From Panulirus ornatus (Eukaryota; Arthropoda; Malacostraca; Decapoda; Palinuridae), in assembly GCF_036320965.1 (NCBI RefSeq), contig NC_092270.1, forward strand, positions 17,340,908-17,404,907: a stretch of DNA of 64,000 bases, read 5' to 3'. Numbering within the stretch: position 1 is the stretch's first letter; each line of letters opens with the position of its first letter. The notes below the pieces were generated by a model. That model made no database searches. It had not been told where the DNA came from and was given only the letters and a program-made list of their open reading frames with translations. The translations under genes were made by a program, and so were the position numbers. Positions 12,416 through 24,639 of the stretch are shown here, piece after piece.

Positions 12416-14080
12416 CTGAAGTCTGTGAAGAGAACAAGAGAACGAATGGGAATATTAGTGAAGAAAGTAGATGGATAAGTGATAACAGGCAAAGAGAAGG
12501 TGAAGAGGAGTTGGAATTAGTATTATGAAGAACTGTGTAATGTGGTAGATGACAAGGATGGCAGCTGTGAAGTGCATGAGACTTGGAGTGATGTGAAGCA
12601 ATAGAGGTATGGCAAATGATAAAATTAAATGTGTCAAAGTAGTTGGCACAGAGGGTCAGTGAGATGCCTGATGGTTGGTGGAATTCCTGTATAGTTCCAT
12701 TGTATAAAATCAAAGGGGATTAAAGTAGATGTTCAAAATGTTGAATTTAACTTGTAAATTCTGTCATACATTGGTGATAGAGAGGAATGGTGGTATACAC
12801 TGAGCATCAGACTGAGGAAGAACAACTTGGCTTTAGGAATGGTAGATGATGTGTGGATCAGATGTTTGCTTAGAAGAATGTGTGTGAGAAATATTTGGAG
12901 GAATGGGAAGATCTGAATGTGGCATTATGAATCATGAGAAAGCATATGATAGGGTTGATAGAGATGCTTTACAGATGATATGGATGTATTGCCTGGTAGG
13001 AAAGCTATTTGAAGCAGGGAGATGTTTTTTGTCGAGAGAGTTGGAAGAGAGGAGGGTGAGTGGTTCCAGGTGAAGTTGTATCTGCAGTGAGGGTGCTTGA
13101 TGTCACCATGGCCATTTAAACAGTTTATGAATGAGGTGTTAAGGCAGGTAAATGAAAGGGTCTTAGAGAAAAGAGTGGCTGTGCAGTCTGTTGGGGGCCT
13201 TGGAGGTGAATCAGCTGCTGTTTGCTGATGACATGGCTCTGTTGGTAGACTTGAGTGAGAAGTTGCAGAAACTGGTGTTAGAGCTCCTGAGAGTGTGTGA
13301 GAGGATAGAGTTGAGAGTTAATATGAAGAAAAATATGAATAGTAAGTTTATCATGGGAGAGAGACAGGTTTATTGGAGTATAAGTGTGAATAGAGAGAAC
13401 CTGTAGGTAGTTGAGTGTTTTAGATACATGGGAGTGGATATGGCAGTGAATGGAAACATGGGAGCTGAAGTGAGCCATGGGGTGGATTAGGGGACTAAGG
13501 CCTTGGATGAATTAAGGAGGTTGCAGAAAGAGAGGCCACTGTCTGTGATGGCAAAGATGGGTATGGTTGATGGTTTAGTTGTTTTGATGGTGATAAACGA
13601 ATGCAAGGTGTGTACCCTTGATTAAAAAGGTATGGAAGAGCGTGGATATGTTGGAAATGAAATATTTGAGAACAGTGTGTGTTGTGAGATGGGTTGATCA
13701 AGTAAGAAATGATTGAGTCAGAGATAGGTGTGGAATCAAGAGTATGTTTCAGAGAGTTTTAAGGAGTGTGGACAAATGGAAAGAATGAGTGAGGAGAGGC
13801 TGATTAAGAAGATATGCATGTCAGAAGTTGAGGGAAGAAGGAGAAAGGGGAGACTGATAATGAGATGGAGTGAAAGATACTTTGAAATGATGGGCTACAC
13901 ATGTTGGAGAGTGTGAAGCTTGCCTGGGAGAGAGCAGATTGGAGTGATGTGCTAAACAAGGAACAGTATGCTGGCATTGGGTTAGGCCAGGGCACATGAA
14001 GCAGTCAGGAAACCAAGGAATGGTCTTTTGTGCTTGGCTGTAGACTAGGGGCTCTAGTTTTGGTGTATTATTCATGATGA
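12416..14080 (+). mobile_element. RTE-like LINE copy, old and highly degenerate
   Basis: Plus-strand similarity to the family is recognisable across the linker (near 12430), the RT palm (GALEVNQLLFADDMALLVD at about 13190-13260) and the C-terminal domain (MERMSEERLIKKICMSEVEG at about 13770-13840). It ends at the conserved 3' UTR phrase near 14070. Many indels break all frames. The divergence is much higher than in the 29-50 kb copies, so this insertion is ancient. Confidence 0.85.
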
Positions 14081-14092
14081 GAAGGGAGTATT

Positions 14093-17000
14093 CCTGGGGA
14101 TAGGGGAGAAAAAATACCTCCCATGCATTCCCCGTGTGTCGTAGAAGGTGACTAAAGGAGACGGGAGCGGGGGACTAGAAACCCTCCCCTCCTTATATTT
14201 TAAGTTTCTAAAAGAGGAAACAGAAGAAGGAGTCCTACGGGGAATGTTCATCCTCCTTGAAGGCTCAGACTGGGGTGTCTATATGTGTGTGGATGTAACC
14301 AAGATGAGAAAAAAGGAAAGATAGGTAGTATGTTTGAGGAAAGGAACCTGGATGTTTTGGCTCTGAGTGAAACGAAGTTCAAGAGTAAAGGGGAAGAGTG
14401 ATTTGGGAATGTTTTGGGATTAAAGTCAGGGTTGGTAAGAGGCCAAGAGCAAAGGAAGGAGTAGCACTACTCCTGAAACAGGAGTGGTGGGAGTATGTGA
14501 TAGAGTGTAAGAAAGTAAACTCTAAATTGATATGGGTAAAACTGGAACTGGATGGAGAGAGATGGGTGATTATTGGTACCTTTGCACCTGGGAATGAGAA
14601 GAAAGATCATGAGAGGCAAGTGTTTTGGGAGCAGCTGAGTGAGTGTGTTAGCAGTTTTGATGCAAGAGACCAGGTTATAGTGATGGGTGATTTGAATGCA
14701 AAGGTGAGTAATGTGGCAGTTGAGGGAATAATTGTACATGGGGTGTTCAGTGTTTTAAATGGAAATGGTGAAGAGCTTGTAGATTTGTGTGCTGAAAAAG
14801 GACTGGTGATTGGGAATACCTGGTTTAAAAAAAAGAGATATACTTAAGTATACATATGTAAGTAGGAGAGATGGCCAGAGAGCTTTATTGGATTATGTGT
14901 TCATTGATAAGCACACGAGAGACTTTTGGATGTTTATGTATTGAGAGGTGTAACTGGAAGTACGTCTGATCATTATCTACAGAATGGAAAAAGGTAAGAG
15001 CAAAGGATGTAAGGGGAGTGGGGGAGGAAGGGTATGTATTTAGGGAAGCAGTGATGGCTTGCGCAAAAGATGCTTGTGGCATGAGAAGCGTGGGAGGTGG
15101 TCAGATTAGAAAGGGTAGTGAATGGTGGGATGAAGAAGTAAGATTATTAGTGAAAGAGAAGAGAGAGGCATTTGGGCAATGTTTGCAGGGAAATAATGCA
15201 AATGACTGAGAGATGTACTAAAGAAGGAGGCAAGAGGTCAAGAGAAAGGTGCAAGAGGTGAAAAAGAGAGCAAATGAGAGTTGGGATGAGAGAGTATCAT
15301 TAAATTTTAGGGAGTATAAAAAGATGTTTTGGAAGGAGGTAAATAAAGAGTGTATGACAAGAGAACAAATGGGAACATCAGTGAAGGGGGCTAATGGGGA
15401 GGTAATAATAAATAGTGGTGATGTGAGAAGGAGATGAAGTGAGTATTTTGAAGGTTTGTTGAATGTGTTTGATGATAGAGTGGCAGATATAGGGTGTTTT
15501 GGTCGAGGTGGTGTGCGAAGTGAAGGATCAGGGAGAATGGTTTGGTAAACAGAGAAGAGGTAGTGAAAGCTTTGCGGAAGGTGAAAGCTGGCAAGGCGGC
15601 CGGTTTGGATGGTATTGCAGTGGAATTTATTAAAGAAGGGGTGACTGTGTTGTTGACTGGTTGGTGAAGATATTCACTGTATGTATGGCTCATGGTGAAG
15701 TGCCTGAGGATTGGCGGAATGCATGCATAGTGCCATTGTACACAGGCAAAGGGGATAAAGGTGAGTGTTCAAATTACAGAGGTATAAATATGTTGAGTAT
15801 TCCTGGTAAATTATATGGAAGGATAGTGATTGAGAGGGTGAAGGCATGTACAGAGCATCATATTGGGTAAGAGCAGTGTGGTTTCAGAAGTGATAGAGGA
15901 TGTGTGGATCAGGTGTTTGCTTTGAAGAATGTATGAGAAATACTTAGAAAAGCAAATGGATTTGTGTGTAGCATTTATGGATCTGGAGAAGGCATATGAT
16001 AGAGTTGATAGAGATACCCTGTGGAAGGTATTAAGAGGATATGGTGTGGGAGGCAAGTTGCTAGAAGCAGGGAAAAGTTTTTATCGAGGATGTAAGGCAT
16101 GTGTATGAGTAGGAAGAATGGAAAGTGATTGGTTCCCAGTGAATGTCAGTTTGCGGGAGGGGTGCGTGATGTCTCCATGGTTGTTTAATTCGTTTATGGA
16201 TGGGGCTGTTAGGGAAGTGTATACAAGAGTTTTGGAGAGAGGGGCAAGTATGCAGTCTGTTGTGGATGAGAGGGCTTGGGAAGTGAGTCAATTGTTGTTC
16301 GCTAATGATAGAGTGCTTGTGGCTGATTTGGGTAAGAAACTGCAGAAGCTGGTGACTGAGTTTGGTAAAGTGTGTAAAAGAAGAAAACTGAGAGTAAATG
16401 TGAATAAGAACAAGGTTATTAGGTACAGTAGGGGTGAGGAACAAGTCAATTGGGAGGTAAGTTTAATTGGAGAAAAATTGGAGGAAGTGAAGTGTTTTAG
16501 ATATCTGGGAGTGGATTTGGCAGTGGATGGAACCATGGAAGCGGAAGTGAGTCACAGGGTGGGGGAGGGGGCGAAGGTTCTGGGAGCATCAAAGAATGTG
16601 TGGAAGGCAAGAATATTATCTCGGAAAGCAAAAATGGGTATGTTTGAAGGAATAGTGGTTCCAACAATGTTATATGGTTGCGAGGCATGGGCTGTAGATA
16701 GAGTTGTGTGGAGGAGGGTGGATGTGTTGGAAATGAGATGTTTGAGGACAATGTGTGGTGTGAGGTGGTTTGATCGAGTAAGTAATGAAAGGGTAAGAGA
16801 GATGTGTGGTAATAAAAAGAGTGTGTAGTGTGAGTTGAAATGGCTTGGTCACATGGAGAGAATGAGTGAGGAATGATTGACAAAGAGGATATATGTGTCA
16901 GAGATGGAGGGAACGAGTAGTGGGAGACCAAATTGGAGGTGGAAGGATGGAGTGAAAAAGATTTTGAGTGATTGGGGCCAGAACATGCAGGAGGGTGAAA

Positions 17001-17348
17001 GGCATGCAAGGAATAGAGTGAATTGGAATGATGTGGTATACCAGGGTCGAGGTGCTGCCAGTTTATTGAACTAGGGCATGTGAGGTGTCTAGGGTAAACC
17101 ATGGAAAGTTTTGTGTGGCCTGGATGTGGATAGGGAGCTGTGGTTTTGGTGCATTATACATGACAGCTAGAGACTGTGAACAAATGTGGCCTTTTTTGTC
17201 ATTTCCTGGCACTACCTCGCACGCGTGCTGGGGGAGGAGGGTGTCATTTCATGTGTGGCGAGGTGGCGATGGGAATGAATAAAGGCAGCAAGTATGAATT
17301 ATGTACATGTGTATATATGTATATGTCTGTGTATGTATATATATGTAT
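14093..17348 (+). mobile_element. RTE-like LINE, near full-length with 5' UTR, decayed
   Basis: It starts with the family 5' UTR (CCTGGGGATAGGGGAGAAA; GTGTCGTAGAAGG near 14140). An AP-endonuclease region follows, with ALSETKFKSKG, MGDLNAKVSN at about 14680 and a TSDHYL remnant near 14960. An internal deletion follows. Next come the linker, the RT (motif A FMDLEKAYDRVD near 15970, an altered motif C FANDRVLVAD near 16300) and the C-terminal domain. The 3' UTR ends in TATG-rich microsatellite at about 17340. Motif C reads FAND, so the RT is catalytically dead in addition to carrying stops. Confidence 0.93.
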
Positions 17349-18342
17349 ATGAGGTGGTTTGATCGAGTAAGTAATGTAAGGGTAAGAGAGATGTGTGGAA
17401 ATAAAAAGAGTGTGGTTGAGAGAGCAGAAGATGGTGTTTTGAAAGGGTTTGGTCACATGGAAAGAATGAGTGAGGAAAGATTGACTAAGAGGATATATGT
17501 GTCAGAGGTGGAGGGAACGAGGAGAAGTGGGAGACCAAATTGGAGGTGGAAAGATGGAGTGAAAAAGATTTTGAGTGATCGGGGCCTGAACATGCAGGAG
17601 GGTGAAAGGCGTGCAAGGAATAGAGTGAATTGGAACGATGTGGTATACCGGGTTCGACGTGATGTCAATGGATTGAACCAGGGCATGTGAAGCGTCTAGG
17701 GTAAACCATGGAAAGTTCTGTGGGGCCTGGATGTGGAAAGGTAGCTGTGTTTTCGGTGCATTATTACATGACAGCTAGAGACTGAGTGTGAACGAATGTG
17801 GTCTTTGTTGTCTTTTCCTAGCGCTACCTCGCACACATGAGGGGGGAAGGGGTTGTTATTCCATGTGTGGTGGGGTGGCAATGGGAATGAATAAGGGCAG
17901 ACAGTGTGAATTATGTACATGTGTATATATGTATATGTCTGTGTGTGTATATATATGTGTACATTGAGATGTATAGGTATGTATATTTGTGGTTGTGGAC
18001 GTGTATGTATATACATGTGTATGTGGGTGGGTTGGGCCATTCTTTCGTCTGTTTCCTTGCGCTACCTCGCTAACACGGGAGACAGCGACAAAGCAGAATA
18101 AATAATAAAATAACGTTGAGATGTATAGGTATGTTTATGTGCGTGTGTGGATGTGTATTTATATACATGTGTATGTGGGTGGGTTGGCCATTCTTTTGAC
18201 TGTTTCCTTGTGCTACCTCGCTAATGCAGGAGACAGCGACAGAGTATAGTAAAAAGAATAAAAAGAGAGTGGATGTTAACAGATGAGGCCATTCTTCGTC
18301 TGGTCCTGGCACTACTTCACTACATGGGAAGCAGTGAACAAG
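17349..18342 (+). mobile_element. Repeated LINE 3' end with tandem tails
   Basis: Directly after the microsatellite of the previous copy, the C-terminal domain restarts (RWFDRVSNVRVREMCGNKKSV). It runs through the long 3' UTR to the tail core near 18085 (GCTACCTCGCTAACACGGGA). Two further tail cores follow, at about 18180-18245 and 18285-18342, each more degenerate. This looks like slippage or unequal exchange at the TATG-rich tract, or serial tail-on-tail insertion. Confidence 0.85.
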
Positions 18343-18744
18343 TATTAAAAAGATATATGTGAGAGACCAATAAGAGGATTGAAGATGCTATTTGTTTAGT
18401 ATATTGCACAGTGAATTAGAAACCAATGAGTATTACTTGACTGTCAGTTTGAGATTACAATGCAAATGGACTGTCAGTTTGAGATTACACTACAAGTGAA
18501 AAGTCACCTATGGCGAGGCTGTATGATGATCATCTGACAAAACAGAGTACAGTATTGTTATAATACCTCCCACTTCAACAGAGTTCTTCATGTCCCTACT
18601 ATTGGATAATACAGTGGGTTCCCCTTTTTCCTGGTACCACTTTCCCATTATCTCTTCAGATTGTCATCCTCACATGTTCTTTTGTTTTCCCGCCCTTCAC
18701 CTTCTTGTTTCCATCATCATAACAATTAACCCTGGACCATTTTC
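18343..18744. other. Intronic spacer with a short tandem duplication
   Basis: GACTGTCAGTTTGAGATTAC occurs twice between about 18438 and 18490, separated by a few bases. No gene is supported. Confidence 0.5.
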
Positions 18745-18945
18745 TATGGAAGAGTCCCGGTATTACTCGGAACCTCTTTTTGAAGGCTTCATCAACCCAA
18801 GGTTCCTCTGTTTCATGTAGCAGGGAAAGTGGACTCCTTTGGAGTGAAAAGCTCTTTGACGAGACTGTACTCCCAATGATATCGCCTTGCTAAGGGTGAC
18901 TTTGTACATACAGTGTAATCTCAAACAGGGAGAGCCCAGTAACAC
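18745..18945. repeat. Dispersed repeat, copy 1 of 2
   Basis: This segment, including GAGACTGTACTCCCAATGA and the phrase CTCCTTTGGA, recurs with the same order of blocks at 21790-22000. The family is unknown. Confidence 0.7.
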
Positions 18946-19051
18946 TTCCTTTTGTTTCCATTTGTATATTCAACTTGTTTGCGAAATATTTCTTGATCCT
19001 AAATAATCTATGTTGCATTTACTTTTGTTCATGAGTTTACACCTCCTACAG

Positions 19052-19198
19052 CATGTTTGTCAAAAGTGTGGTGTTTTCTGTAAAGGAAGTGAGCATTACA
19101 AGTTACACATGGCTGACCACCTCAAGTCCACCAACTTCCACTGTCATATTTGCACATCCAGCTTCAAACGTCGCCAACAGTATGATGACCATCTTAAG
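19052..19198 (+). CDS. C2H2 zinc-finger protein gene, internal exon
   Basis: This 147-bp exon (49 codons, phase 0 at both ends) lies between the acceptor CTCCTACAG and the donor AAG|GTATGTA. It encodes one whole finger (CQKC..HMADH, C-x2-C-x12-H-x3-H) and the first part of another, CHIC..DDHLK. The second histidine of that finger is supplied by the next exon (HLK|HH). The phase matches the upstream exon (3078-3293), and the split finger ties it firmly to the exon at 28132. The apparent ATG at 19010 is in intron and is not a start. Confidence 0.85.
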
Positions 19199-19690
19199 GT
19201 ATGTATGAAATTATGTATTATATTAACCTGTGCTGTAAACATCATACACATGACACAGAGATTTTAAAAAACTGAATTTTCCAAAGCTATGTAGTTTTTC
19301 CTTTAGTTAAATGGTCACTTTCAGTTTTGCTTAAAAGTTCACCTGACTGGATGTCCAAACTATTTTCTCTTTTCAAAATGCTGTAAAGAAAATGGGCATA
19401 ATTAGAGTGCTGTCAAGCACATGCCGTTACATGTTCCATTCATGTTTGCCTGCATTGTTTTGGGCTCAGACATTGACCATTATAGATGTTTGAGGAATAA
19501 CTCTATACTTTTGACAAGTTTTCCATGTATTTTCTTACCTAAGTGGCTTTCACACCCTTGCTAACCAGCATTAAGAATGGAAGAGCATGGCTTCATTTAT
19601 GCACATTTTGTCTCTGGCTGTTATTTATAATGTACCAAAACCAGATTTTGCCACCCATCACTGAGCCCCATGGACTATTCAATAGGTAAG
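19199..19690. other. Intron downstream of zinc-finger exon, no gene seen
   Basis: Begins with the GTATGTA donor. No additional finger exon or RNA gene is visible. Confidence 0.55.
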
Positions 19691-20535
19691 GTAAGGTATG
19701 ATAGGAAAATTTGCTTACAAACAGGAAGTTCAAAGTAGTAGCAAACAGAACCATGTCTGAGGAAGATGTTCAGTCTGAAGTACTACAAGGAATGGTGCTG
19801 GCCTCAGTTCTCTTTATAAGCATTGCAAGATGATTGTGTCAGAAGAGAATCAAAAGGAGATGCAGAGAGACAGCTGTTATTTATGAATAGGCAGAGGTGA
19901 ATTTGGTGGAACTTAACAAGGATAGATTTGAATAACTATAAGTTATGGAACAAGTAGGCATATAAAGGTGAGTATAATTCCAAAAGAAGTAACAGAGGAA
20001 GGGATCAATGGGGTACTTTTTGTTAAAGGCTTGATCATCTGTTCGTAGCGCTTCTTCACTTGTGCAGGAATTAGCTAACCAGTTTGAAAAAGAATGGTAC
20101 GGAACAAGTAAGATACTAAGTTGACTCCGTATAAAGGCCCAACAGAGAAGGTGATACAAATGTAAAAGGTAATAGATGAGAAACTAGAATTCATATAACA
20201 TATTGAGAGGATAGCACTGTCAGGCCAAGTAATGAATGGTGTGATATTAAAATTTTCTTAGCATGAGGGGCAAAAAAACTATTTAGGAAAATGTTTAGTG
20301 CATACCTATGAAGCATACTTGAATACCGCTGTATTCTATGACACCAATGAAACAGATGGAAATAAACAAATTAGAGAGAATTCAGAAGCACTTCACAAAC
20401 AAAACTGAGGGCATGGAACACATGCTTGATAGTGTAGAAAGAAGAGAAATACATATAATCAGTGCATGGCAGCAAACTGATTTAAATCAGGCCCAGATGA
20501 ACCTAAAACAAACTATGCAACATGAGAGAGAATAG
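19690..20535 (+). mobile_element. CR1/L2-like LINE reverse transcriptase remnant
   Basis: Plus-strand pieces read KVVANRTMSEEDVQSEVLQG (degraded RT motif B region, normally GVPQGTVL), then charged thumb sequence. A frame at 20338-20535 reads KQMEINKLERIQKHFTNKTEG, the characteristic LERIQ..FT thumb motif of this RT type. Multiple stops are present. The same family recurs at 22640-24440, 54530-54800 and 60030-61050. Confidence 0.75.
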
Positions 20536-20849
20536 TTTTATTCAACAAACAAGAAATGTGGTGTATTATGTGCCAACTCTCCCATCATGGCAGAATCTCA
20601 TTGTAGATAGGCAGGTAGGTAAAATTCCCCCTTTCTCCCTGCCTTTTTTTTTTTATGATTTCTGCTGTTAAGGTAATCAGTTTTTGTCTTTTATGTTCAT
20701 TCTGCTCAATACTCACCACCCTAAAACAACTTTGTGAAGGTAAATTTGACCGAACCTGTCTGATGTATATCTTCATTAAACCAGGGCCATTAACCATCCC
20801 AATGCAGGTGAATTCAAAGACCAGTAGCATTGACGGTGCAGTGAAGGTG

Positions 20850-21500
20850 ACCTTTCACCTTGCAAGGGTCAGGTCAAAGAACAGTGGTACAGAGGGTGTA
20901 CTTAAGATGAGGGATTTATAGAGATCTTGTTCAGTAAAGATAAGGATGCATTGAAGATATAGTATGGTGGAGATGAGGGTTTAGTGGAGTTTAGGTGAGG
21001 GTTTATGATGATAGAAATAAGGATCAGGTCAGAGGCCAGTAGAATCAAATGGAAAGTGTAGATTAGGTTGTAGTATATTAGGCCTTTGACCTGACTTGTG
21101 ATTAGTAAAGATGCATTAAACCTGACCCTTATCATATGGTTAGATGCAACCTTCCTAAACCAAGGCCTTTGACCTGACTCTTGCATCAGGTCAGAAGCCA
21201 TTGCGGCTTTAGTGAGGTTGTTGTGAGGATTGCCTTTGAATTCATCTGTGATAGTTACATTAGAGGATGGTGAATCTGAGGATGAAGTGGAAATGGCCTT
21301 TGACCTGATCTGTAAGGGTTAGGTCAAAGGCCAGTGATGTCAAGCGTGTCGTGAAGGGTGGTCTTTGACCTTAACCATAAAGATCAAGTCAAAGGCCTGT
21401 ACTTCCAAGGTTGAATGATGATGTAGCTTAGTTACAGTGATGTCACAATGAAGAGTGCCTTTGACCTGATCTGTAATGGTAAGATCAGAAACTAAAGAGA
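20850..21500. repeat. Cluster of inverted AGGTCAAAGG-type motifs
   Basis: At least six GGCCTTTGACCT or AGGTCAAAGGCC-like words occur on alternating strands. The clearest pair is GGCCTTTGACCT (21296-21307) and AGGTCAAAGGCC (21321-21332), a perfect 12-bp inverted repeat with a 13-nt loop. Similar pairs lie at 21162-21199 and 21361-21398. The core resembles nuclear-receptor half-sites (AGGTCA). A related cluster lies at 62590-62800. Confidence 0.75.
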
Positions 21501-21789
21501 GAAGGGTGAAGTGATGTTTAGTGAAGATATGTTTTATGAGTGAAATGAAGATGTATTGGATAAGGATGATTCAGATTCACGTTTATCAAAGGTGTGTGAA
21601 GATGAGTATGAGGTTGTCCCCTTTGTAGACAGCATGATTGTGAGATTGAAAGGAGGGAGATATACTGTATTCAGTTGATAATGTTAGCATTTCTGCTTAA
21701 AGTGTAATATTTTACTGTGGCAGGATTTGTCCTGGAAACTTGGTAACAGTCCTGATTTACATATTTTATTAATGTTTACTCCACAACGA

Positions 21790-22000
21790 ATTTCTCTGAA
21801 GAAATCTTGGTATTACTCAGGACCTTTCTAAAGGTTTGTTCAGGCCAAGGCTGCACTCCTTCCAGTAGCAAAAAATTTAGCCTCCTTTGGAATGAGAAGT
21901 TCTTTGATGAGACTGTACTCCCAATGACACAGCCTTCCTAAAGGTGACTTTTACTAGCGGTGTAAACTTGAGGAGAAGAAGTTCAGTAACACTCCCTCAC
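21790..22000. repeat. Dispersed repeat, copy 2 of 2
   Basis: Direct-orientation relative of 18745-18945, with TATTACTCAGGACCT, then CTCCTTTGGAATGAGAAG, then GAGACTGTACTCCCAATGA, then the AGTAACACT end. It is too diverged to be a recent duplication. Confidence 0.7.
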
Positions 22001-22640
22001 TCACTAGTTAGGGATGATAATAAGACCTTATTTTTCCCCTGCTCTAAGGGTCCTAATAATTCACTCCATCACTTGGAGAGTCACTGTAGTGAGCATCCAC
22101 AGCAACATGGTGCCATGTTGATTTCACTACTCTTTCTTGGACAGTTCTGTACTATCACCCTTTTTGTGCTTATATATGCTCAGATAACACTTATATCTCT
22201 TCTGCAACATGATAGACACACAGTGTTTTTTATTTTGAACTGAGTGAGTGGTACAGGCTCTTCTCCATCAACTTTAACCCCTTTTACAGTACAGGTAGTG
22301 GAAAATTGCTTATATCCTCTGTGAAGTTCTCCCCTTTTTTGCTGTGCTTAAAGAATGGTTCCCATGAGAGAAAATGAGTTTTGAAGAAATGAAAACACTT
22401 TCCATTAGCAGGAAGTCCTGTGAGCAACCCTTTGGATTTGCACCCATCCCAACAGACCCTCTTCTTTCTCGTTTATGTTTTCTTCCTTTCTTTTCTTTAT
22501 GGATTGAAGTCAGTATGATATAGCACCTCTAAGTGTTGGGAATGACCTGGGGCATCTATTTTATGCACAGAACGCTAAAAAGTACTCAGAAGATTTTGCC
22601 GTGAGGGACTGCTAACACTTAGCTTGTTTTATTAACAATA
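22001..22640. other. Intronic spacer, no gene seen
   Basis: Unique-looking sequence. The 99-codon frame at 21944-22243 overlaps the dispersed repeat and shows no motif. Confidence 0.5.
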
Positions 22641-24440
22641 TTGTTCTCTCCCATCCCACACATTGCATAGTTGTCAATCCTTGCATCATCATGTCATCTG
22701 TGAGCATTCTTAGCCATTTATCCAGGCTTTATTTGAAAGTTTTTATGCTTTGTCCATGTTGATTTTGTATTTCACAGCAAGTCAGAATAGTCATTCTGTC
22801 TTTCTAGCTGAGCACATACATAATTGTTTTTATATTCTTTTTTGTGGAAGGGATTTGTAGTGTCACCATGGCTGTTTGATTTATTTATAGATGGGAGGTA
22901 AAAGCAAGGGCCGTAGACAAAGGGATGAGTGTGTAGTCTGTAGTGGGTAAGGGAGGCCTGAGAAGTGAATCAGTTGATGTTTGTTGATGACCCTGCACTG
23001 GTAGCACATTCGAGTGAGAAACTGCAGAAGTGGTGACTGAGTCTGGGAGAGTATGTGAAAGGAGGAAGTTGAGAGTAAATGTGAATAAAAACAAGTTTAT
23101 TAGCAGGACAGAGGGACAAGTTTGTTGGAGTGTGACTGAATGGAGAAAATTTGAAAGAAATGAAGTAGTTTAGATACCTGAGAGACATGGCAGCATATGG
23201 GGCCATTGAAGCAGACATAAGTTGTTTGGTGGGTGAGGGGACAGAGGTTGTGGGAGTTCTGAGGAATGTGTGGAAAGAGAGGTTTTATCTTATAGGGCAT
23301 GTTTAAAGGTACAGTGTTCTCAGTGATACTGTGCGAATGTGAGGCAAGGGCTGTAGATGAGGATGTGTGGGGAAGGTTGGATGTGTTGGAAATGAAATGT
23401 TTAAGGATATTATGTGGTATAAGGTGGTTTGTTTAAGTAATTGATAAAAGGATAAGAGAGAGGTGTGGTTATAAGAAGAGTGTGCTTGAGAGAGCTGAAG
23501 AGAGTGTACTGAAATGGTTTATATGCATGAAGAGAAAGAGTGAGGAGAGGTTGACTAAGAGGATACATGTCTCAGAGTGGAGGGAACAAGGAAAAGAGAT
23601 AGATCAAATTGGAGATGGAAAGATGGCATGAAAAGCCAGGGAAAACCAAGGAAAGGTCTCTGGAGCCTGATTGTGGATTTGAGGCTGTGGTTTTCAGTGC
23701 AGTACACATACAGCTAGAGAATGGATGTGAGCAAATGTGACCTTTCTTCATCTGTTCCTGGTGCTACCTTGCTGACATGGAAAACAGCAGAATTGAAGAA
23801 TTTTCTTTTCATATTCCAAGGGATTGTTGTAGACTTAATTACCTTTTTTTTATTCGATAATGTTTTTAGTTTTAACTCATTCCTACATTTTGATGCCAGT
23901 GAAGGTTGTCCTGTATCTTTCTCTTTCTTTCTGGGCTCTAAAGTTCATATTCTTTCAATTTTTCATGATATCTCATGTACTCCATTACTTCGAGTTCATT
24001 TGTGAGATGTTTCTGCATTCATTCTAACCTACCAATTTCAGCTTGCTTTGATGATAACCATTGCAACATAGTGATATTTTAGTTTGCTTTTTTGTATGCA
24101 TTAAACATTTTCGCCATCAGTTTTCTGTTTATCTTGGTGAATGTTTTCATTGAGTATCCACTGATCTTGCTTATGTGATTTTAATAATATTATTTTCAAA
24201 CTCTCAACTTTTCATTAATGTTTACTTGTAGGTCTTTAACTGATGTATTCATTGTCAGTTTCTCTTCCTGTTTGCCACTTATGAGTTGTATCTGTTGTGA
24301 TCCATGTCTTTACATGGTTCATTTGTTCAAAATTCTCTTCATTGAATTCTTTAAGGCTCTCCACTGCTCAGCTATCCTCCTGATTCAGGGTCTTCCTGAT
24401 AGTCTCCCATCTTCAGGCTCAGTTGGCATGCCTCCTTGAG
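22640..24440 (-). mobile_element. CR1/L2-like LINE remnant, split by an RTE-like insertion
   Basis: Minus-strand reading at 22680-22760 gives FKxSLDKWLRMLTDDMM, the C-terminal signature of this RT type. At 24150-24240 it gives SVKDLQVNINEKLRV, the VxDLGVxxxxxL motif. The plus-strand RTE-like fragment 22845-23790 sits between these halves. Stops throughout. Confidence 0.65.
22845..23790 (+). mobile_element. RTE-like LINE copy, old fragment
   Basis: Starts inside RT motif B (SPWLFDLF-like) and continues through a damaged motif C (FVDDPALVAHS), the NVNKNKF segment and the C-terminal KRKSEERLTKRIHVSE region. It ends at the 3' UTR and tail-core remnant (GTGCTACCTTGCTGACATGG). Heavily mutated. Confidence 0.85.
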
Positions 24441-24639
24441 TTCTAAGGGAGTATGCTTCTGAATTGATTTGTGCCGGTATCCCTGGCAAATGTATTGTGC
24501 ACCCCATGTTCATCTTGTAAGGGGTAGCGCAAAAGGATTACAGGGGTTACAAAGGGTCTTAGTCGGACCCCAGTGGGCTGATATTACATAAGATGTTACA
24601 ATTTGTATTTCAATACATACATTAGATAGTTTCATGTGG

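Noticed and set aside
20641..20660. T-tract as a possible retrotransposon tail
   Set aside because: No family 3' UTR lies beside it and no target-site duplication was seen.
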